NCBI RefSeq assembly: GCF_900114165.1
Contig: NZ_FOSB01000001.1
Coordinates: 372,001-436,000, forward strand
Direction of reading: 5' to 3'
From: Halobacillus dabanensis
Lineage (GTDB): Bacteria; Bacillota; Bacilli; Bacillales; Halobacillaceae
Length of the DNA: 64,000 nucleotides
The notes under the pieces are model-generated. The model ran no database searches. It saw only the letters and a program-made list of their open reading frames with translations, and was not told where the DNA came from. A program made the translations under genes and the position numbers. Below, one piece after another: positions 10,538-20,269 of this stretch (position 1 is its first letter; every line of letters begins with the position of its first letter).

Positions 10538-11848
10538 GTGGGTTTAGAAAAAATCAATATGCCTCAACTTGGTGAAAGTGTCACAGAAGGTACAATCAGT
10601 ACGTGGCTCGTTCAACCAGGAGATCAGGTGAACAAGTATGATCCAATTGCAGAAGTAATGACAGACAAAGTGAACGCAGAAGTCCCGTCTTCTTTTTCCG
10701 GTGTAATTAAAGAGCTCGTAGCATCAGAAGGAGACACAATCTCCGTCGGCGACCTGATGTGTTATGTGGAAGTAGAAGGAGCTGGTTCGGAAGAAGAATC
10801 TCCAACAGAAGAGAAAACGGAAGCACCTGCTCAAGAAGAGCCGGTTGCTGAAAAGAAAGCTCCTAAAGCGGAGAAGCCTAAAAAGGAAAAGGGAAGTAAA
10901 AAGCGGTATTCTCCTGCAGTTATGACGCTTGCCCAAGAGCATGATATTGATTTGAATCAAGTGGATGGTACTGGACGTGGTGGGCGAATCACACGTAAAG
11001 ATATAGAGAATATCATTGCAAGTGGCGACATTCCTAATGCAGATGCATCCACACAAGAAGTGCCGGAAAAAGAAACACCACAGCAAGAAGCTTCTGCTCA
11101 ACCGGCAACAACAGCAGCTTCTAAAACACCGAACGTTCAAGCAGGGGAAGGGGATGTGGAAATCCCTGTGACAGGAGTCCGCAAAGCGATTGCTGCTAAT
11201 ATGGTCAAATCGACAACGGAAATTCCACATGCATGGATGATGGTAGAAGTGGACGTTACGAACCTGGTGGAACTTCGTAACGCGAAAAAGAACCAGTTCA
11301 AACAGCAGGAAGGATTCAGCCTTACGTATTTTGCCTTCTTTGTAAAAGCTGTTGCTCAAGCTTTAAAAGAGTATCCGCAATTGAATAGTACATGGGCAGG
11401 AGACAAGATCATTCAGCGTAAAGCGATCAATTTGAATATCGCAGTCGCTAAGGATGATGAACTTTTCGTACCTGTCATCAGGGATGCAGATGAGAAAAGC
11501 ATCAAAGGCATCGCTAAAGATATTACCGACCTCGCTGGTAAAGCGCGACAAGGTAAATTGACGTCTAAAGACATGGAAGGCGGAACATTCACGGTTAACA
11601 ACACGGGATCTTTCGGCTCTGTTCAATCCATGGGGGTCATCAATCATCCTCAGGCAGCTATCCTGCAAGTCGAATCGATCGTCAAAAAACCGGTCTATCA
11701 GAACGGCATGTTTGGTGCGCGTGATATGGTAAACCTATGTTTATCTCTGGACCATCGTATTTTAGATGGGTTAGTTGCAGGAAACTTCCTTGCACGAGTG
11801 AAAGAAATACTAGAGAAGATGTCTGAAGATAATACATCCGTATACTAA
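10538..11848 (+). CDS. bkdB: Branched-chain keto acid dehydrogenase E2 (lipoamide acyltransferase)
   Basis: This 436-residue E2 core transfers branched acyl groups to CoA. It has one lipoyl domain (about residues 1-80; lipoyl lysine in EVMTDKVNAEVPS), an acidic Pro/Ala/Glu-rich linker, an E3-binding domain (about 125-160; SPAVMTLAQEHDIDL), a second Ala/Gln-rich linker and the catalytic domain ending with LSLDHRILDG (catalytic His/Asp). The start is GTG after AGAAGGAGG. It is the last gene of the operon, followed by a hairpin. The Glu-rich linkers fit a halotolerant proteome. Confidence 0.95.
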   Translation: MGLEKINMPQLGESVTEGTISTWLVQPGDQVNKYDPIAEVMTDKVNAEVPSSFSGVIKELVASEGDTISVGDLMCYVEVEGAGSEEESPTEEKTEAPAQEEPVAEKKAPKAEKPKKEKGSKKRYSPAVMTLAQEHDIDLNQVDGTGRGGRITRKDIENIIASGDIPNADASTQEVPEKETPQQEASAQPATTAASKTPNVQAGEGDVEIPVTGVRKAIAANMVKSTTEIPHAWMMVEVDVTNLVELRNAKKNQFKQQEGFSLTYFAFFVKAVAQALKEYPQLNSTWAGDKIIQRKAINLNIAVAKDDELFVPVIRDADEKSIKGIAKDITDLAGKARQGKLTSKDMEGGTFTVNNTGSFGSVQSMGVINHPQAAILQVESIVKKPVYQNGMFGARDMVNLCLSLDHRILDGLVAGNFLARVKEILEKMSEDNTSVY

Positions 11849-11855
11849 TAGGAAA

Positions 11856-11893
11856 GCTGTCTTCTGTTCATGGAGGACAGCCTTCGTCTTTTT
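11856..11893 (+). terminator. Terminator of the bkd operon
   Basis: A 9-bp stem (11856-11864 with 11873-11881, one G-U pair) is followed by an interrupted T-rich tail, directly after the bkdB stop. Confidence 0.6.
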
Positions 11894-12051
11894 AGAGGAT
11901 AGCAAATTCATGGGTTGTGAGATTCCTCTCCTGCCTCTTGATGTCTTTAACAATTCTCTAACGATCAGGCAAATAACATGATCAATTAATTGAAAGATGT
12001 CAGATATGTTGGTAAAATGTTCATAGTAATTATAAAAAGGGGCCATGTAAA

Positions 12052-12483
12052 ATGGATTTCAATATTTTTATGAACGATGTAGTTTCAAAAGCACGGGATG
12101 AGATTACACAGGCAGGCTACACAGAGCTTACAAGTCCAGAAGAGGTCGATGAAGCACTGAATAAAAAAGGTACGACACTAGTGATGATCAACTCCGTTTG
12201 TGGTTGTGCAGGTGGAATTGCTCGCCCGGCAGCCGCTCACGCTATTCATTATGATAAGCGCCCGGATCAGTTAGTCACTGTATTTGCCGGGCAGGATCGC
12301 GACGCAACAGACAGGGCTCGTGAATACTTCGAAGGATATCCTCCATCTTCTCCATCCTTTGCACTATTGAAAGATGGTAAAATCCAGACAATGGTGGAGC
12401 GTCATGATATCGAAGGTTTCGAACCGATGGAAGTGATTGGAAAGCTGCAACGCAGTTTTGAAGATTACTGTGAAGAGGTATAA
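12052..12483 (+). CDS. brxB: Bacilliredoxin BrxB (YphP/YqiW family)
   Basis: This 143-residue thioredoxin-like protein carries the bacilliredoxin motif CGC in [14 protein letters not shown], which removes bacillithiol from S-bacillithiolated proteins. It has the family's normal length. The position after the bkd operon matches yqiW/brxB of B. subtilis. It has its own upstream gap of about 200 bp and its own terminator, so it is probably a separate unit. The start ATG follows AAAGGGG. Confidence 0.92.
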   Translation: MDFNIFMNDVVSKARDEITQAGYTELTSPEEVDEALNKKGTTLVMINSVCGCAGGIARPAAAHAIHYDKRPDQLVTVFAGQDRDATDRAREYFEGYPPSSPSFALLKDGKIQTMVERHDIEGFEPMEVIGKLQRSFEDYCEEV

Positions 12484-12498
12484 TAACACCATAAGCTT

Positions 12499-12532
12499 AG
12501 GATCTTTGTTAAAAAAGCAAAGATCCTTTTTT
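12499..12532 (+). terminator. Terminator of brxB
   Basis: A perfect 10-bp stem AGGATCTTTG/CAAAGATCCT with a 9-base A-rich loop and a run of T. Confidence 0.88.
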
Positions 12533-12641
12533 ACGTCATCCACTTACATAATTTAACGCATTTCCAGAACCTGATCAGAGCGGATTCTTCAGGGGGAGGT
12601 GATGTTGTTGTTAGTGTATAGGATCGGAGGTGAAGAAAACT

Positions 12642-13592
12642 GTGAAAATCGGGTATAGGACGATCAAAACAGCGCTAGGGACACCTTTCGCTATATGGAT
12701 CGCTCAAATGTTACAACTGGAGAATTTCGCATCGGCAGGAATACTGACGATCCTTTGTATACAGATCACTAGAAAACGTTCATTTCTTAGTGCTTGGCAC
12801 CGCTTTTCTGCCTGTTTATTAGCAATGATTTTTTCTTTTATTTTCTTCGAGCTGATCGGTTACAATCCAATAGCCATAGGTTTAATGTTGTTTGCATTCA
12901 TACCTGCGACTGTTTGGTTGAAAATCACACCTGGGATCGTAACCAGTTCTGTCATTATCCTTCATCTATATGGATCGGGGGCCATCGGATGGGGAATTGT
13001 TTGGAATGAGGTTTTATTGATCATTGTTGGTATCGGAACTGCTTTGCTGCTTAATTTATACATGCCAAGCCTTGAGAATAAATTGAATCACTATCGCAAT
13101 CAAGTGGAAGAAAACTTTTCAATCGTTCTCAAAGAAATTGCCAAATACTTAAGAGAAGGTGACAATGACTGGACAGGAAAAGAGCTGACAGAAACAGCAG
13201 ACCTATTAGAGAAAGCGACATCTTTATCTTATAGAGATGTTGAGAACCATTTGTTACGGTCACACAACCATTTTTATCATTACTTCCATATGCGGACAAA
13301 GCAATTCGAATTGCTTGAGCGGATGCTTCCACTTGTGAGTCGAATCTCAACCTCAGACGTTCACGGGTTTAAAATCGCCGACTTTTTCGATGACCTTGCC
13401 GATGCTGTCCACCCTGGAAATACAGCGTTGATTTATTTACGGACCTTGAAGGCACTGAAAGAAGAATTTCGTCAGGACCCACTTCCAGAAACCCGTGAAG
13501 AATTTGAAGTGAGGGCAAGTCTTTTCCACCTCTTGAATGAGATTGAAGATTATCTGATTATTAAACGTTCGTTCAAGAAGAGTGACGTATAG
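12642..13592 (+). CDS. FUSC/ArAE-family membrane protein (aromatic acid exporter-like, YqjA-like)
   Basis: This 316-residue protein has an N-terminal block of about five to six membrane helices (residues 10-140; RTIKTALGTPFAIWIAQ and SAGILTILCIQITRKRS are typical of the bacterial ArAE_1 family). A soluble helical C-terminal half follows. A GTG occurs at 12630, but it lies inside the GGAGG ribosome site, so I place the start at the GTG at 12642, eight bases after GGAGGTG. Family members are thought to export aromatic or other organic acids, or to help membrane homeostasis; the substrate here is unknown. It sits where yqjA lies in B. subtilis. Confidence 0.78.
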   Translation: MKIGYRTIKTALGTPFAIWIAQMLQLENFASAGILTILCIQITRKRSFLSAWHRFSACLLAMIFSFIFFELIGYNPIAIGLMLFAFIPATVWLKITPGIVTSSVIILHLYGSGAIGWGIVWNEVLLIIVGIGTALLLNLYMPSLENKLNHYRNQVEENFSIVLKEIAKYLREGDNDWTGKELTETADLLEKATSLSYRDVENHLLRSHNHFYHYFHMRTKQFELLERMLPLVSRISTSDVHGFKIADFFDDLADAVHPGNTALIYLRTLKALKEEFRQDPLPETREEFEVRASLFHLLNEIEDYLIIKRSFKKSDV

Positions 13593-13637
13593 AGATGTTT
13601 GTGGTGGGGAAACTTTGAATAAAAGAGGAGTAGTGCT

Positions 13638-14147
13638 ATGAACGTCATCGTTCTTTTATTAGGTTTGTTCAGCCCCCTGTTACCGCCACATACCCCGAGT
13701 GAGCCTGTGATCATTGTCAACAAAGCGACCCACGAGGTGGTCCTTTTACAAAACGATGAAATTATCTTTGAAGCTTCCGCCGCAATAGGGAAAACGAAGG
13801 AATTGACTCCAGAAGGTCAGTTCGACGTGAAAGTGAAAGCAAAGGATCCATATTACCGAAAAAAGGACATTCCAGGAGGGGATCCTGAGAATCCGCTCGG
13901 AAGTCGTTGGATCGGTTTTGATGCAAAAGGGACAGATGGACGAATTTATGGTATACACGGGACAAATCAGCCGGGATCTATAGGGAAGTCTGTGTCTGCT
14001 GGTTGTGTAAGGTTGAAAAATGCCGATGTAGAGAAGTTATTTACAATGATTTCGTTGGAAACGGATGTCCTCATTGTTGATAGTAAGCAAAGTTCAAAGG
14101 AAATCTACCGTAGATGGGAAGAAAAGAAACTACAAAGCCAACTCTAG
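13638..14147 (+). CDS. L,D-transpeptidase (YkuD domain), exported
   Basis: This 169-residue protein has a short hydrophobic N-terminus acting as signal or anchor (about residues 1-18) and then a YkuD catalytic domain. The catalytic signature is clear: IHGTNQPGSIG followed by SAGCVRLKN, with active-site His and Cys. Such enzymes form 3-3 cross-links or attach proteins to peptidoglycan outside the membrane. The RBS GAGGAG precedes the ATG. No LysM domain is present. The gene lies 45 bp after the FUSC protein and may be co-transcribed. Confidence 0.9.
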   Translation: MNVIVLLLGLFSPLLPPHTPSEPVIIVNKATHEVVLLQNDEIIFEASAAIGKTKELTPEGQFDVKVKAKDPYYRKKDIPGGDPENPLGSRWIGFDAKGTDGRIYGIHGTNQPGSIGKSVSAGCVRLKNADVEKLFTMISLETDVLIVDSKQSSKEIYRRWEEKKLQSQL

Positions 14148-14178
14148 AATCCTTTCTTCTTCCATAAAAGCTCCCTAT

Positions 14179-14540
14179 TCTTGAAGATTCAGTTTCGAGA
14201 CTTTTGTGGGGTGCGAATGGTTTGTGGGGGACCACTCGCTTTTCCGTGGGCATGTGGTGAGCTTCCTCAGACATTGAAAAGGCTCCATTATAAGCTTTTC
14301 CTACAATATTGCATCAGTATTATGGCAAATATCATGACCAATGATTTCGAGATTCTCATAGCGCAAGGGTCGTGGGGGAAGGGGGAGACTCCCGCGGGAG
14401 AAGGAAGTAGGCGAGATCCCACAGGGTAATAGCCCGAGGAAGCTCGCCGGTTCCCCCGCAGGAAAGCGAGCCCTTCCCCCACGACCCTAAACCTCCACAA
14501 ACATCTCGAAATCAAGTCTTCCATTATCCTGCCATATTGT
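14179..14540. repeat. Intergenic repeat, copy 1, with inverted ends and GC-rich core
   Basis: Left end TTGAAGATTCAGTTTCGAGA and right end TCTCGAAATCAAGTCTTCC are imperfect inverted copies that recur at 37.9-38.7 kb and 47.9-48.3 kb. Inside, a perfect 18-bp inverted repeat (14366-14383 with 14471-14488) encloses a G/C-rich segment with further partial symmetry. No transposase gene is present. It is best read as a non-autonomous, MITE-like or REP-like element of Bacillaceae. Confidence 0.75.
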
Positions 14541-14564
14541 TTAATGAAACCAAATACTAAGAAA

Positions 14565-14595
14565 GCCGAAAAGATGGGTGGGCCATCTTTTCGGC
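14565..14595 (-). terminator. Strong hairpin, terminator for prli42
   Basis: A perfect 13-bp stem GCCGAAAAGATGG/CCATCTTTTCGGC closes a 5-base loop. It lies 13 bp past the prli42 stop on the minus strand; the T tail on that strand is short, while the plus-strand side has a longer one, so it may work in both directions. Confidence 0.7.
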
Positions 14596-14607
14596 TTTTT
14601 GCTTTTT

Positions 14608-14721
14608 TTATAGGAAGAAACTCGCGCCTGCCAATGCACTGGATAGAAGCATAGACAAAATCATGACATAGATCACAATTTTCATACGGCGTTCGCGTTT
14701 TGAACGTTTTTTTGTAGCCAA
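14608..14721 (-). CDS. prli42: Stressosome-associated miniprotein Prli42
   Basis: This 37-residue protein starts with TTG after AAGGAGG. It has a basic N-terminus (KKRSKRERR) and one membrane helix, YVMILSMLLSSALAGASFF, the typical Prli42 pattern (small residues and Met, ending near Gly-x-x-Phe). In Listeria, Prli42 anchors the stressosome to the membrane and helps sense oxidative stress. The N-terminus is slightly longer than the usual 31 residues. It lies alone between intergenic repeat copy 1 and the mutB promoter. Confidence 0.82.
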   Translation of the reverse strand: MATKKRSKRERRMKIVIYVMILSMLLSSALAGASFFL

Positions 14722-14777
14722 GGTGTGTAACCTCCTTCTCAGTCAATCCTACTGATATTTTACCTAAAAAAGATAGA

Positions 14778-14806
14778 TTGGACAAGGGAGTGAAATCATT
14801 TACAAT
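14778..14806 (+). promoter_or_regulatory. Probable promoter of the mutB operon
   Basis: TTGGAC (14778-14783), a 17-bp spacer and TACAAT (14801-14806) predict a start near 14813. The cre-like site at 14837 would lie just downstream. Confidence 0.55.
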
Positions 14807-14836
14807 ATAATTGTGAATTATAGTAATTTTTAGATA

Positions 14837-14850
14837 GGTAAGCGCTTCAT
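14837..14850. promoter_or_regulatory. Candidate cre (CcpA) site before mutB
   Basis: GGTAAGCGCTTCAT contains the palindromic core GTAAGCGCTT of the CcpA operator; the outer bases fit less well. Its position about 25-40 bp after the predicted start suggests a road-block type of catabolite repression. Confidence 0.5.
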
Positions 14851-14898
14851 TTCTGGTATGCTAGAAGAGAGAATGGACTGATTAAGGAGGGCTTTCTA

Positions 14899-16554
14899 AT
14901 GAACCGTTCATCAAGTGATCATCACCCGAAAAACAAATGGGAAGAGGACGTTAAAAAAACCAGCCAACGTTTCCCTGAAAGAAAAGAAACCTTTCATACA
15001 AGCTCGGACATTCCAATTGACCGGTTGTACACCCCGGATAATATGGATGAAGACTACATAGAGGAAATTGGTTTTCCAGGCCAGTATCCTTACACTAGAG
15101 GTATTCAACCGACCATGTACCGAAGCAGATATTGGACGATGCGTCAGTATGCTGGTTTTGGTTCTGCAGAGGAAACGAATAGACGCTTTCGTTATTTATT
15201 AAAACAAGGGCAGACAGGATTATCTGTAGCTTTCGATTTACCGACACAGATCGGCTATGATTCAGACGATCCCATGGCTGATGGAGAAGTAGGGAAAGTC
15301 GGGGTCGCGATTGATTCATTAAAAGATATGGAACAGCTTTTCGATCAAATTCCGCTTGATCAAGTAAGTACGTCAATGACGATCAATGCCCCGGCGAGCA
15401 TCCTTCTCGCGATGTATATTGCTGTCGGTGAAAAGCAGGGTGTTGCTCCTGAAAAGCTTACTGGCACAATTCAAAATGATATTTTGAAAGAATATATTGC
15501 ACGGGGAACTTACATTTATCCACCAAAACCGTCGATGCGTCTGATCACAGATATTTTCGGTTACTGTCAGGAAAACTTGCCGAAATTCAACACAATCAGC
15601 ATTTCCGGTTACCATATCCGTGAAGCAGGGTCGACGGCTGTCCAGGAAGTCGCTTTTACTATCGCAAACGGAATGGCCTACGTCGATGCAGCTATCGAAG
15701 CAGGACTGGAAGTGGATCAATTTGCTCCCCGCCTCGCTTTTTTCTTCAATGCTCATAATGAATTCTTTGAGGAGGCTGCCAAGTTCAGAGCTGCTCGTCG
15801 AATGTGGGCTAAAATCATGAAAGAGCATTATGGAGCTGAAAATCCGAAAAGCTGGAAGCTGAGGTTCCATACACAAACTGGAGGCAGTACTTTAACAGCA
15901 CAACAACCGGATAATAATATTGTGCGGGTAACATTGCAAGCGCTTTCTGCTGTTATGGGTGGCACACAAAGTTTACACACGAACTCCCGGGATGAAGCAC
16001 TTGCTTTACCAACAGAGGATTCGGCTCGTATTGCGCTCCGCACCCAACAAATCATTGCGAATGAGAGTGGTGTTGCGGATACGATTGATCCGCTTGCAGG
16101 CTCTTATTATGTCGAGTCATTGACCGATCAAATAGAAAAAGAGGCAAATGCGTATATAGACCGTATAAAAGAGTTCGGAGGTGCCGTTCAGGCTGTCGAA
16201 GAAGGGTACATGCAGCGTGAAATTCACAAGGCAGCATATGAGGCCCAGAAACGGATCGAATCAAAAGAGGATATTGTCGTGGGCATGAATGAGTTCAAGC
16301 TGGAAGAAGAAATTCATGCGGATTTACTACGAGTGGATGAGGCATTAGAACAGGCACAAATTGAAAAGACACAGCAAGTGAGAAACACTCGTGACCAACA
16401 GGCTGTCGATCAATGTCTCTCTGAATTAAGAGAAGCAGCCCGGAAGTCGGATAATGTAATGCCACACATTGTTTCAGCGGTCAAAGTCTATGCGACGGTC
16501 GGTGAAATCGCCAATGTGTTACGGGAAGAATTCGGTGAATATACCGGAATGTAG
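14899..16554 (+). CDS. mutB: Methylmalonyl-CoA mutase catalytic subunit
   Basis: This 551-residue TIM-barrel subunit isomerises methylmalonyl-CoA and succinyl-CoA with adenosylcobalamin. Landmarks are [39 protein letters not shown] and [15 protein letters not shown]. It lacks the C-terminal cobalamin domain of the roughly 730-residue single-chain enzymes; that domain is supplied by the next gene, 15 bp downstream, which makes this the split form of the enzyme. With the carboxyltransferase at 17.4 kb it would take propionyl-CoA from valine/isoleucine breakdown to succinyl-CoA. AAGGAGGG precedes the ATG. Confidence 0.93.
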   Translation: MNRSSSDHHPKNKWEEDVKKTSQRFPERKETFHTSSDIPIDRLYTPDNMDEDYIEEIGFPGQYPYTRGIQPTMYRSRYWTMRQYAGFGSAEETNRRFRYLLKQGQTGLSVAFDLPTQIGYDSDDPMADGEVGKVGVAIDSLKDMEQLFDQIPLDQVSTSMTINAPASILLAMYIAVGEKQGVAPEKLTGTIQNDILKEYIARGTYIYPPKPSMRLITDIFGYCQENLPKFNTISISGYHIREAGSTAVQEVAFTIANGMAYVDAAIEAGLEVDQFAPRLAFFFNAHNEFFEEAAKFRAARRMWAKIMKEHYGAENPKSWKLRFHTQTGGSTLTAQQPDNNIVRVTLQALSAVMGGTQSLHTNSRDEALALPTEDSARIALRTQQIIANESGVADTIDPLAGSYYVESLTDQIEKEANAYIDRIKEFGGAVQAVEEGYMQREIHKAAYEAQKRIESKEDIVVGMNEFKLEEEIHADLLRVDEALEQAQIEKTQQVRNTRDQQAVDQCLSELREAARKSDNVMPHIVSAVKVYATVGEIANVLREEFGEYTGM

Positions 16555-16569
16555 GAAGGGATGATCAGG

Positions 16570-17382
16570 ATGAAACCAATACGTGTACTAATAGCGAAAC
16601 CAGGCCTCGATGGGCATGACCGTGGTGCGCTTATCATTGCTCAAGCTTTACGGGATCATGGGATGGAAGTGATTTATACAGGACTAAGGCAATCGGCAAT
16701 CCAAATAGCTCGGGCAGCCATCCAGGAAGATGTAGATGTAATCGGATTGTCATCTCTTTCCGGTGCTCATAAATCCCTATTCCCTAAAGTGGTGGAAGCG
16801 CTCAAAGAACAAGGTGCATCGGATATTCCTGTCATAGGTGGTGGAGTCATACCCGCGGAGGATATTCCGTTTCTTGAAGAAAAAGGGGTCGATAAAATCT
16901 TCACCAGCGGGTCACCGACCGATGCGATTGCTGTTTATATAAAACAATTGATCCATAAGGAAACGATAGAAGCTCCTAGTAAAATCGCGCATATCGGGAT
17001 TGCTGTAGAAAGTATTGATGCCACTTTACCTTTTTATCAGCACACCCTAGGTCTTGAGCTGCAGGCAGTTGAAAAGGTGGAGTCAGAACAAGTGAGAGTC
17101 GCATTTTTGAAAATCGGTGGAACAATGTTCGAACTTTTAGAACCGCTCAGCGAAGATTCACCGATCCAATCCTTTTTGATGAAAAAAGGCGAAGGAGTCC
17201 ACCACATTGCATTGGAAGTAGATGATATCCATAAGAGGTTGAATCAATATAGGGATCAGGGAATTCGTCTTATACATGAGCAGCCTAAAACTGGGGCACA
17301 TAACAGTCAAATCGCCTTTTTACATCCGAAAGCGGCGAATGGTGTTCTGTTTGAATTATGTCAGCACGGGGAGGAGGAATAA
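16570..17382 (+). CDS. Fusion of mutase B12-binding subunit and methylmalonyl-CoA epimerase
   Basis: This 270-residue two-domain protein has a cobalamin-binding Rossmann domain at residues 1-130 with the signature D14-x-H16-x-x-G19 (LDGHDRG) and the loops GLSSLSGAH and GGGVIP. Residues 138-268 are a VOC-fold epimerase ([33 protein letters not shown]). It thus unites the small mutase subunit with the enzyme that supplies its (R)-isomer. An ATG at 16561 directly abuts the AGGAAGGG site, so the ATG at 16570 is the better start. In B. subtilis YqjC, next to YqjD, is a stand-alone VOC protein. Confidence 0.88.
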   Translation: MKPIRVLIAKPGLDGHDRGALIIAQALRDHGMEVIYTGLRQSAIQIARAAIQEDVDVIGLSSLSGAHKSLFPKVVEALKEQGASDIPVIGGGVIPAEDIPFLEEKGVDKIFTSGSPTDAIAVYIKQLIHKETIEAPSKIAHIGIAVESIDATLPFYQHTLGLELQAVEKVESEQVRVAFLKIGGTMFELLEPLSEDSPIQSFLMKKGEGVHHIALEVDDIHKRLNQYRDQGIRLIHEQPKTGAHNSQIAFLHPKAANGVLFELCQHGEEE

Positions 17383-17384
17383 AT

Positions 17385-18932
17385 ATGGACATTTTCGATA
17401 AAATCAATGAATTGTACGACAAACGCAGACAAGTGGAATTAGGTGGTGGAGATGACCGGATTGAAAAACAACATGAAAAAGGAAAGTGGACAGCACGCGA
17501 ACGAATCGACTACTTACTGGATGAAGGCACTTTTATTGAATTGAATCCATTCATGGAACATCGTCATGATGCGTTCGGGATGGACGGTAAGGCGGCACCT
17601 GGCGAGGGGGTTGTCACAGGCTTCGGTAAAATTGATGGACGGAATGTGTATCTATTCGCTCAGGATTTCACTGTCTACGGGGGAGCACTGGGAGAAATGC
17701 ATGCAAAGAAAATCGCTGCAGTGATGGATCTTGCTGCTAAGAACGGAACTCCTTTCATTGGATTGAACGATTCTGGAGGAGCGCGGATTCAGGAAGGGGT
17801 CTCTTCTTTAGATGGTTATGGGCAGGTGTTTTATCGTAATTCTATCTATTCAGGGGTGATTCCGCAAATCTCTGTTATATTAGGGCCTTGCGCTGGCGGG
17901 GCAGTCTACTCACCGGCGATAACGGATTTTGTCATCATGGTCGAAAAGACATCACAAATGTTCATTACAGGCCCTAAAGTGATTGAGACAGTAACAGGAG
18001 AACAGATTTCTGCAGAAGATCTTGGCGGGGCAGGCGTACACAATTCTCTAAGCGGAAATGCTCACTTGAAAACATCGGATGAAGCAAGTGCCCTGGATGC
18101 TGTTAGAGATTTAGTAAGCTATCTTCCACAAAATAATGAAGAACGGACGCCGGAAGTAGAAGTAGATCTTTCCGATGATTTCCGCCCTGATATTACAGAC
18201 AAAATCCCTTTCGATCCGATCCGTCCTTATGATGTAAGGGTAATTATCGATGAAGTCGTCGATGATAACTCCTTCTTTGAAATTCATAAAGATTTTGCTA
18301 AGAATATCGTCGTCGGTTTTGCGCGTTTGCAAGGGAAAGCGGTCGGACTTGTCTGCAACCAGCCGAAATATATGGCAGGCGGTCTTGATATCGACTCAAG
18401 TGATAAAGCGGCACGTTTTATCCGGACCTGTGATTCGTTCAATATTCCATTAATTACTTTTGAAGATGTTACTGGGTTTTTCCCTGGAATCAAGCAGGAG
18501 CATGGAGGAATCATCCGTCATGGAGCAAAAATTCTGTACGCTTACTCGGAAGCAACAGTTCCGAAGCTAACTGTCATTACAAGGAAAGCATATGGTGGAG
18601 CATATGTAGCTTTGAATAGTAAATCAATCGGTGCGGACCTCGTTTACGCATGGCCTAATGCAGAAATAGCAGTCATGGGTCCTGAAGGTGCTGCGAATAT
18701 CATCTTTGCAAAAGAAATCCGAGAAAGTGAACAGCCAGAAGAAACACGTAAAAATAAAGTTGATGAATACAGGGAACGATTTGCCAATCCTTACGTCGCT
18801 GCAGGCCTTGGGATGATCGATGATGTGATCGATCCGAGAGAAACACGTTCGACGCTCATCAAATCACTGGATATGCTGAAAAATAAACACGAGGACCGTC
18901 CATACAAAAAGCATGGCAATATCCCTCTCTAA
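17385..18932 (+). CDS. yqjD: Acyl-CoA (propionyl/methylmalonyl-CoA) carboxyltransferase
   Basis: This 515-residue carboxyltransferase beta subunit (MmdA/PccB family) has both crotonase-like halves: GGARIQEGVSSL with LGPCAGGAVYSPA in the first, and DVTGFFPGIKQEHGGIIRHGAK with GGAYVALNSK in the second, the oxyanion-hole motifs. It moves carboxyl from biotin to propionyl-CoA or the reverse. No biotin carboxylase or carrier protein is encoded in this window, so those partners must lie elsewhere. The ATG at 17385 follows GGGGAGGAGG, two bases after the fusion gene, so translation is coupled. Confidence 0.9.
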   Translation: MDIFDKINELYDKRRQVELGGGDDRIEKQHEKGKWTARERIDYLLDEGTFIELNPFMEHRHDAFGMDGKAAPGEGVVTGFGKIDGRNVYLFAQDFTVYGGALGEMHAKKIAAVMDLAAKNGTPFIGLNDSGGARIQEGVSSLDGYGQVFYRNSIYSGVIPQISVILGPCAGGAVYSPAITDFVIMVEKTSQMFITGPKVIETVTGEQISAEDLGGAGVHNSLSGNAHLKTSDEASALDAVRDLVSYLPQNNEERTPEVEVDLSDDFRPDITDKIPFDPIRPYDVRVIIDEVVDDNSFFEIHKDFAKNIVVGFARLQGKAVGLVCNQPKYMAGGLDIDSSDKAARFIRTCDSFNIPLITFEDVTGFFPGIKQEHGGIIRHGAKILYAYSEATVPKLTVITRKAYGGAYVALNSKSIGADLVYAWPNAEIAVMGPEGAANIIFAKEIRESEQPEETRKNKVDEYRERFANPYVAAGLGMIDDVIDPRETRSTLIKSLDMLKNKHEDRPYKKHGNIPL

Positions 18933-19003
18933 TTGACACCTCACCTCAGTTCCGCTAACGTACTAAGAGGAAACGTGTTTACATATGAAGGAGGAAGACA
19001 TCT

Positions 19004-20128
19004 ATGGTAGCCATTAACAAAGAGCGTTTATTAGAAGAATTTCTGGAATTGGTTCAAATCGATTCGGAAACAACACAAGAAGCGGAAATCGCAAAAGTAT
19101 TGAAGATTAAATTTGAAGGATTGGGCCTTGAAGTCATTGAGGATGAGGCTGCTTCGATTACAGGGCATGGAGCTAATAATCTGATTTGTAACTTGAAAGG
19201 GACAAAAGAAGACGCCGAGACGATTTATTTCACTTCCCACATGGATACGGTTGTTCCTGGAATCGGTGTAAAGCCTACAGTAGAAGATGGTTATATCGTG
19301 ACAGATGGTACCACCATCCTAGGTGCTGATGATAAAGCAGGTGTCGCTGCCATTCTTGAGGCGATCCGTTCCTTAAAAGAACAAAATATCGAGCATGGGG
19401 ACTTGCAGTTTGTGATCACTGTGGGGGAAGAAAGTGGACTCGTTGGAGCAAAGGCGTTGGATAGTACATTGCTGAAGGCGAAATACGGATATGCATTAGA
19501 CAGTGATGGTCAGGTAGGAAACATTATCGTAGCCGCGCCAACACAAGCGAAAATAAATGCAACCGTCAAAGGAAAAACAGCTCATGCCGGTGTAGCTCCT
19601 GAAAAAGGAATTTCTGCAATCACTCTTGCAGCGCGTGCCATTGCAAAAATGCCGCTTGGCCGCATTGATGAGGAAACGACAGCTAACATCGGACGTTTCG
19701 AAGGTGGTCAGAAGACGAATATCGTTTGCGATCATGTCGAAGTATTAGCAGAAGCACGATCCCTCGACCCGGAGAAAATGGAAGCACAAGTGGAGAAAAT
19801 GAAACAAGCCTTAACGGAAACAGCAGAAGAGATGGGCGGAGAAGTCGATATTGATGTTGATATCATGTATCCTGGCTTTAAGCAACAAGCAGGAGATCAG
19901 TTCGTGGAAGTCGCTCGCTCTGCTGCTAAAAGAATCGGACGTGAAAGTGAACTGTTGACAAGCGGTGGCGGCAGTGATGCAAATGTCATTTCTGGTCATG
20001 GTGTTCCAACAGTTAACTTGAGTGTTGGATATGAGGAAATTCACACGACGAATGAGCGCATGCCTGTCAGTGAACTAGAAAAAATTACAGAGTTTGTAAT
20101 TGCGATTGTAGAAGAAGTTGCGCAATAA
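19004..20128 (+). CDS. yqjE: M20 family metallopeptidase (PepT-like, YqjE)
   Basis: This 374-residue M20 peptidase of the tripeptidase-T-like group has zinc ligands in TSHMDTVVPG, LGADDKAGVAA and TVGEESGLVG, and a lid domain with TAHAGVAPEKGISAI. It should trim N-terminal residues from short peptides in the cytosol. It follows the carboxyltransferase after 71 bp with its own AAGGAGG, the same order as yqjD-yqjE in B. subtilis; a metabolic link to the mutase pathway is not evident. It is closed by a terminator. Confidence 0.88.
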   Translation: MVAINKERLLEEFLELVQIDSETTQEAEIAKVLKIKFEGLGLEVIEDEAASITGHGANNLICNLKGTKEDAETIYFTSHMDTVVPGIGVKPTVEDGYIVTDGTTILGADDKAGVAAILEAIRSLKEQNIEHGDLQFVITVGEESGLVGAKALDSTLLKAKYGYALDSDGQVGNIIVAAPTQAKINATVKGKTAHAGVAPEKGISAITLAARAIAKMPLGRIDEETTANIGRFEGGQKTNIVCDHVEVLAEARSLDPEKMEAQVEKMKQALTETAEEMGGEVDIDVDIMYPGFKQQAGDQFVEVARSAAKRIGRESELLTSGGGSDANVISGHGVPTVNLSVGYEEIHTTNERMPVSELEKITEFVIAIVEEVAQ

Positions 20129-20136
20129 ACAGAAAG

Positions 20137-20167
20137 GTGCTCCCTAACATAGGGAGCATCTTTTTTT
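20137..20167 (+). terminator. Terminator of yqjE
   Basis: A 9-bp stem GTGCTCCCT/AGGGAGCAT with a 5-base loop, then seven T. Confidence 0.88.
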
Positions 20168-20269
20168 GGAAGGAACAAAGTATCCAATACATTATGAGAG
20201 AAAAGGGCCGAATACTGTGCAGTTCATAGAGAAAAGACCTTTTCTGGACAGATTGTACCTGTTTCATGA

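Noticed and set aside
10724-11359. Open frame of 211 codons on the minus strand inside bkdB
   Set aside because: It is antisense to the Glu/Ala/Lys-rich linkers of E2; its Phe/Cys/Arg-rich translation is a by-product of that composition, and it has no ribosome site.
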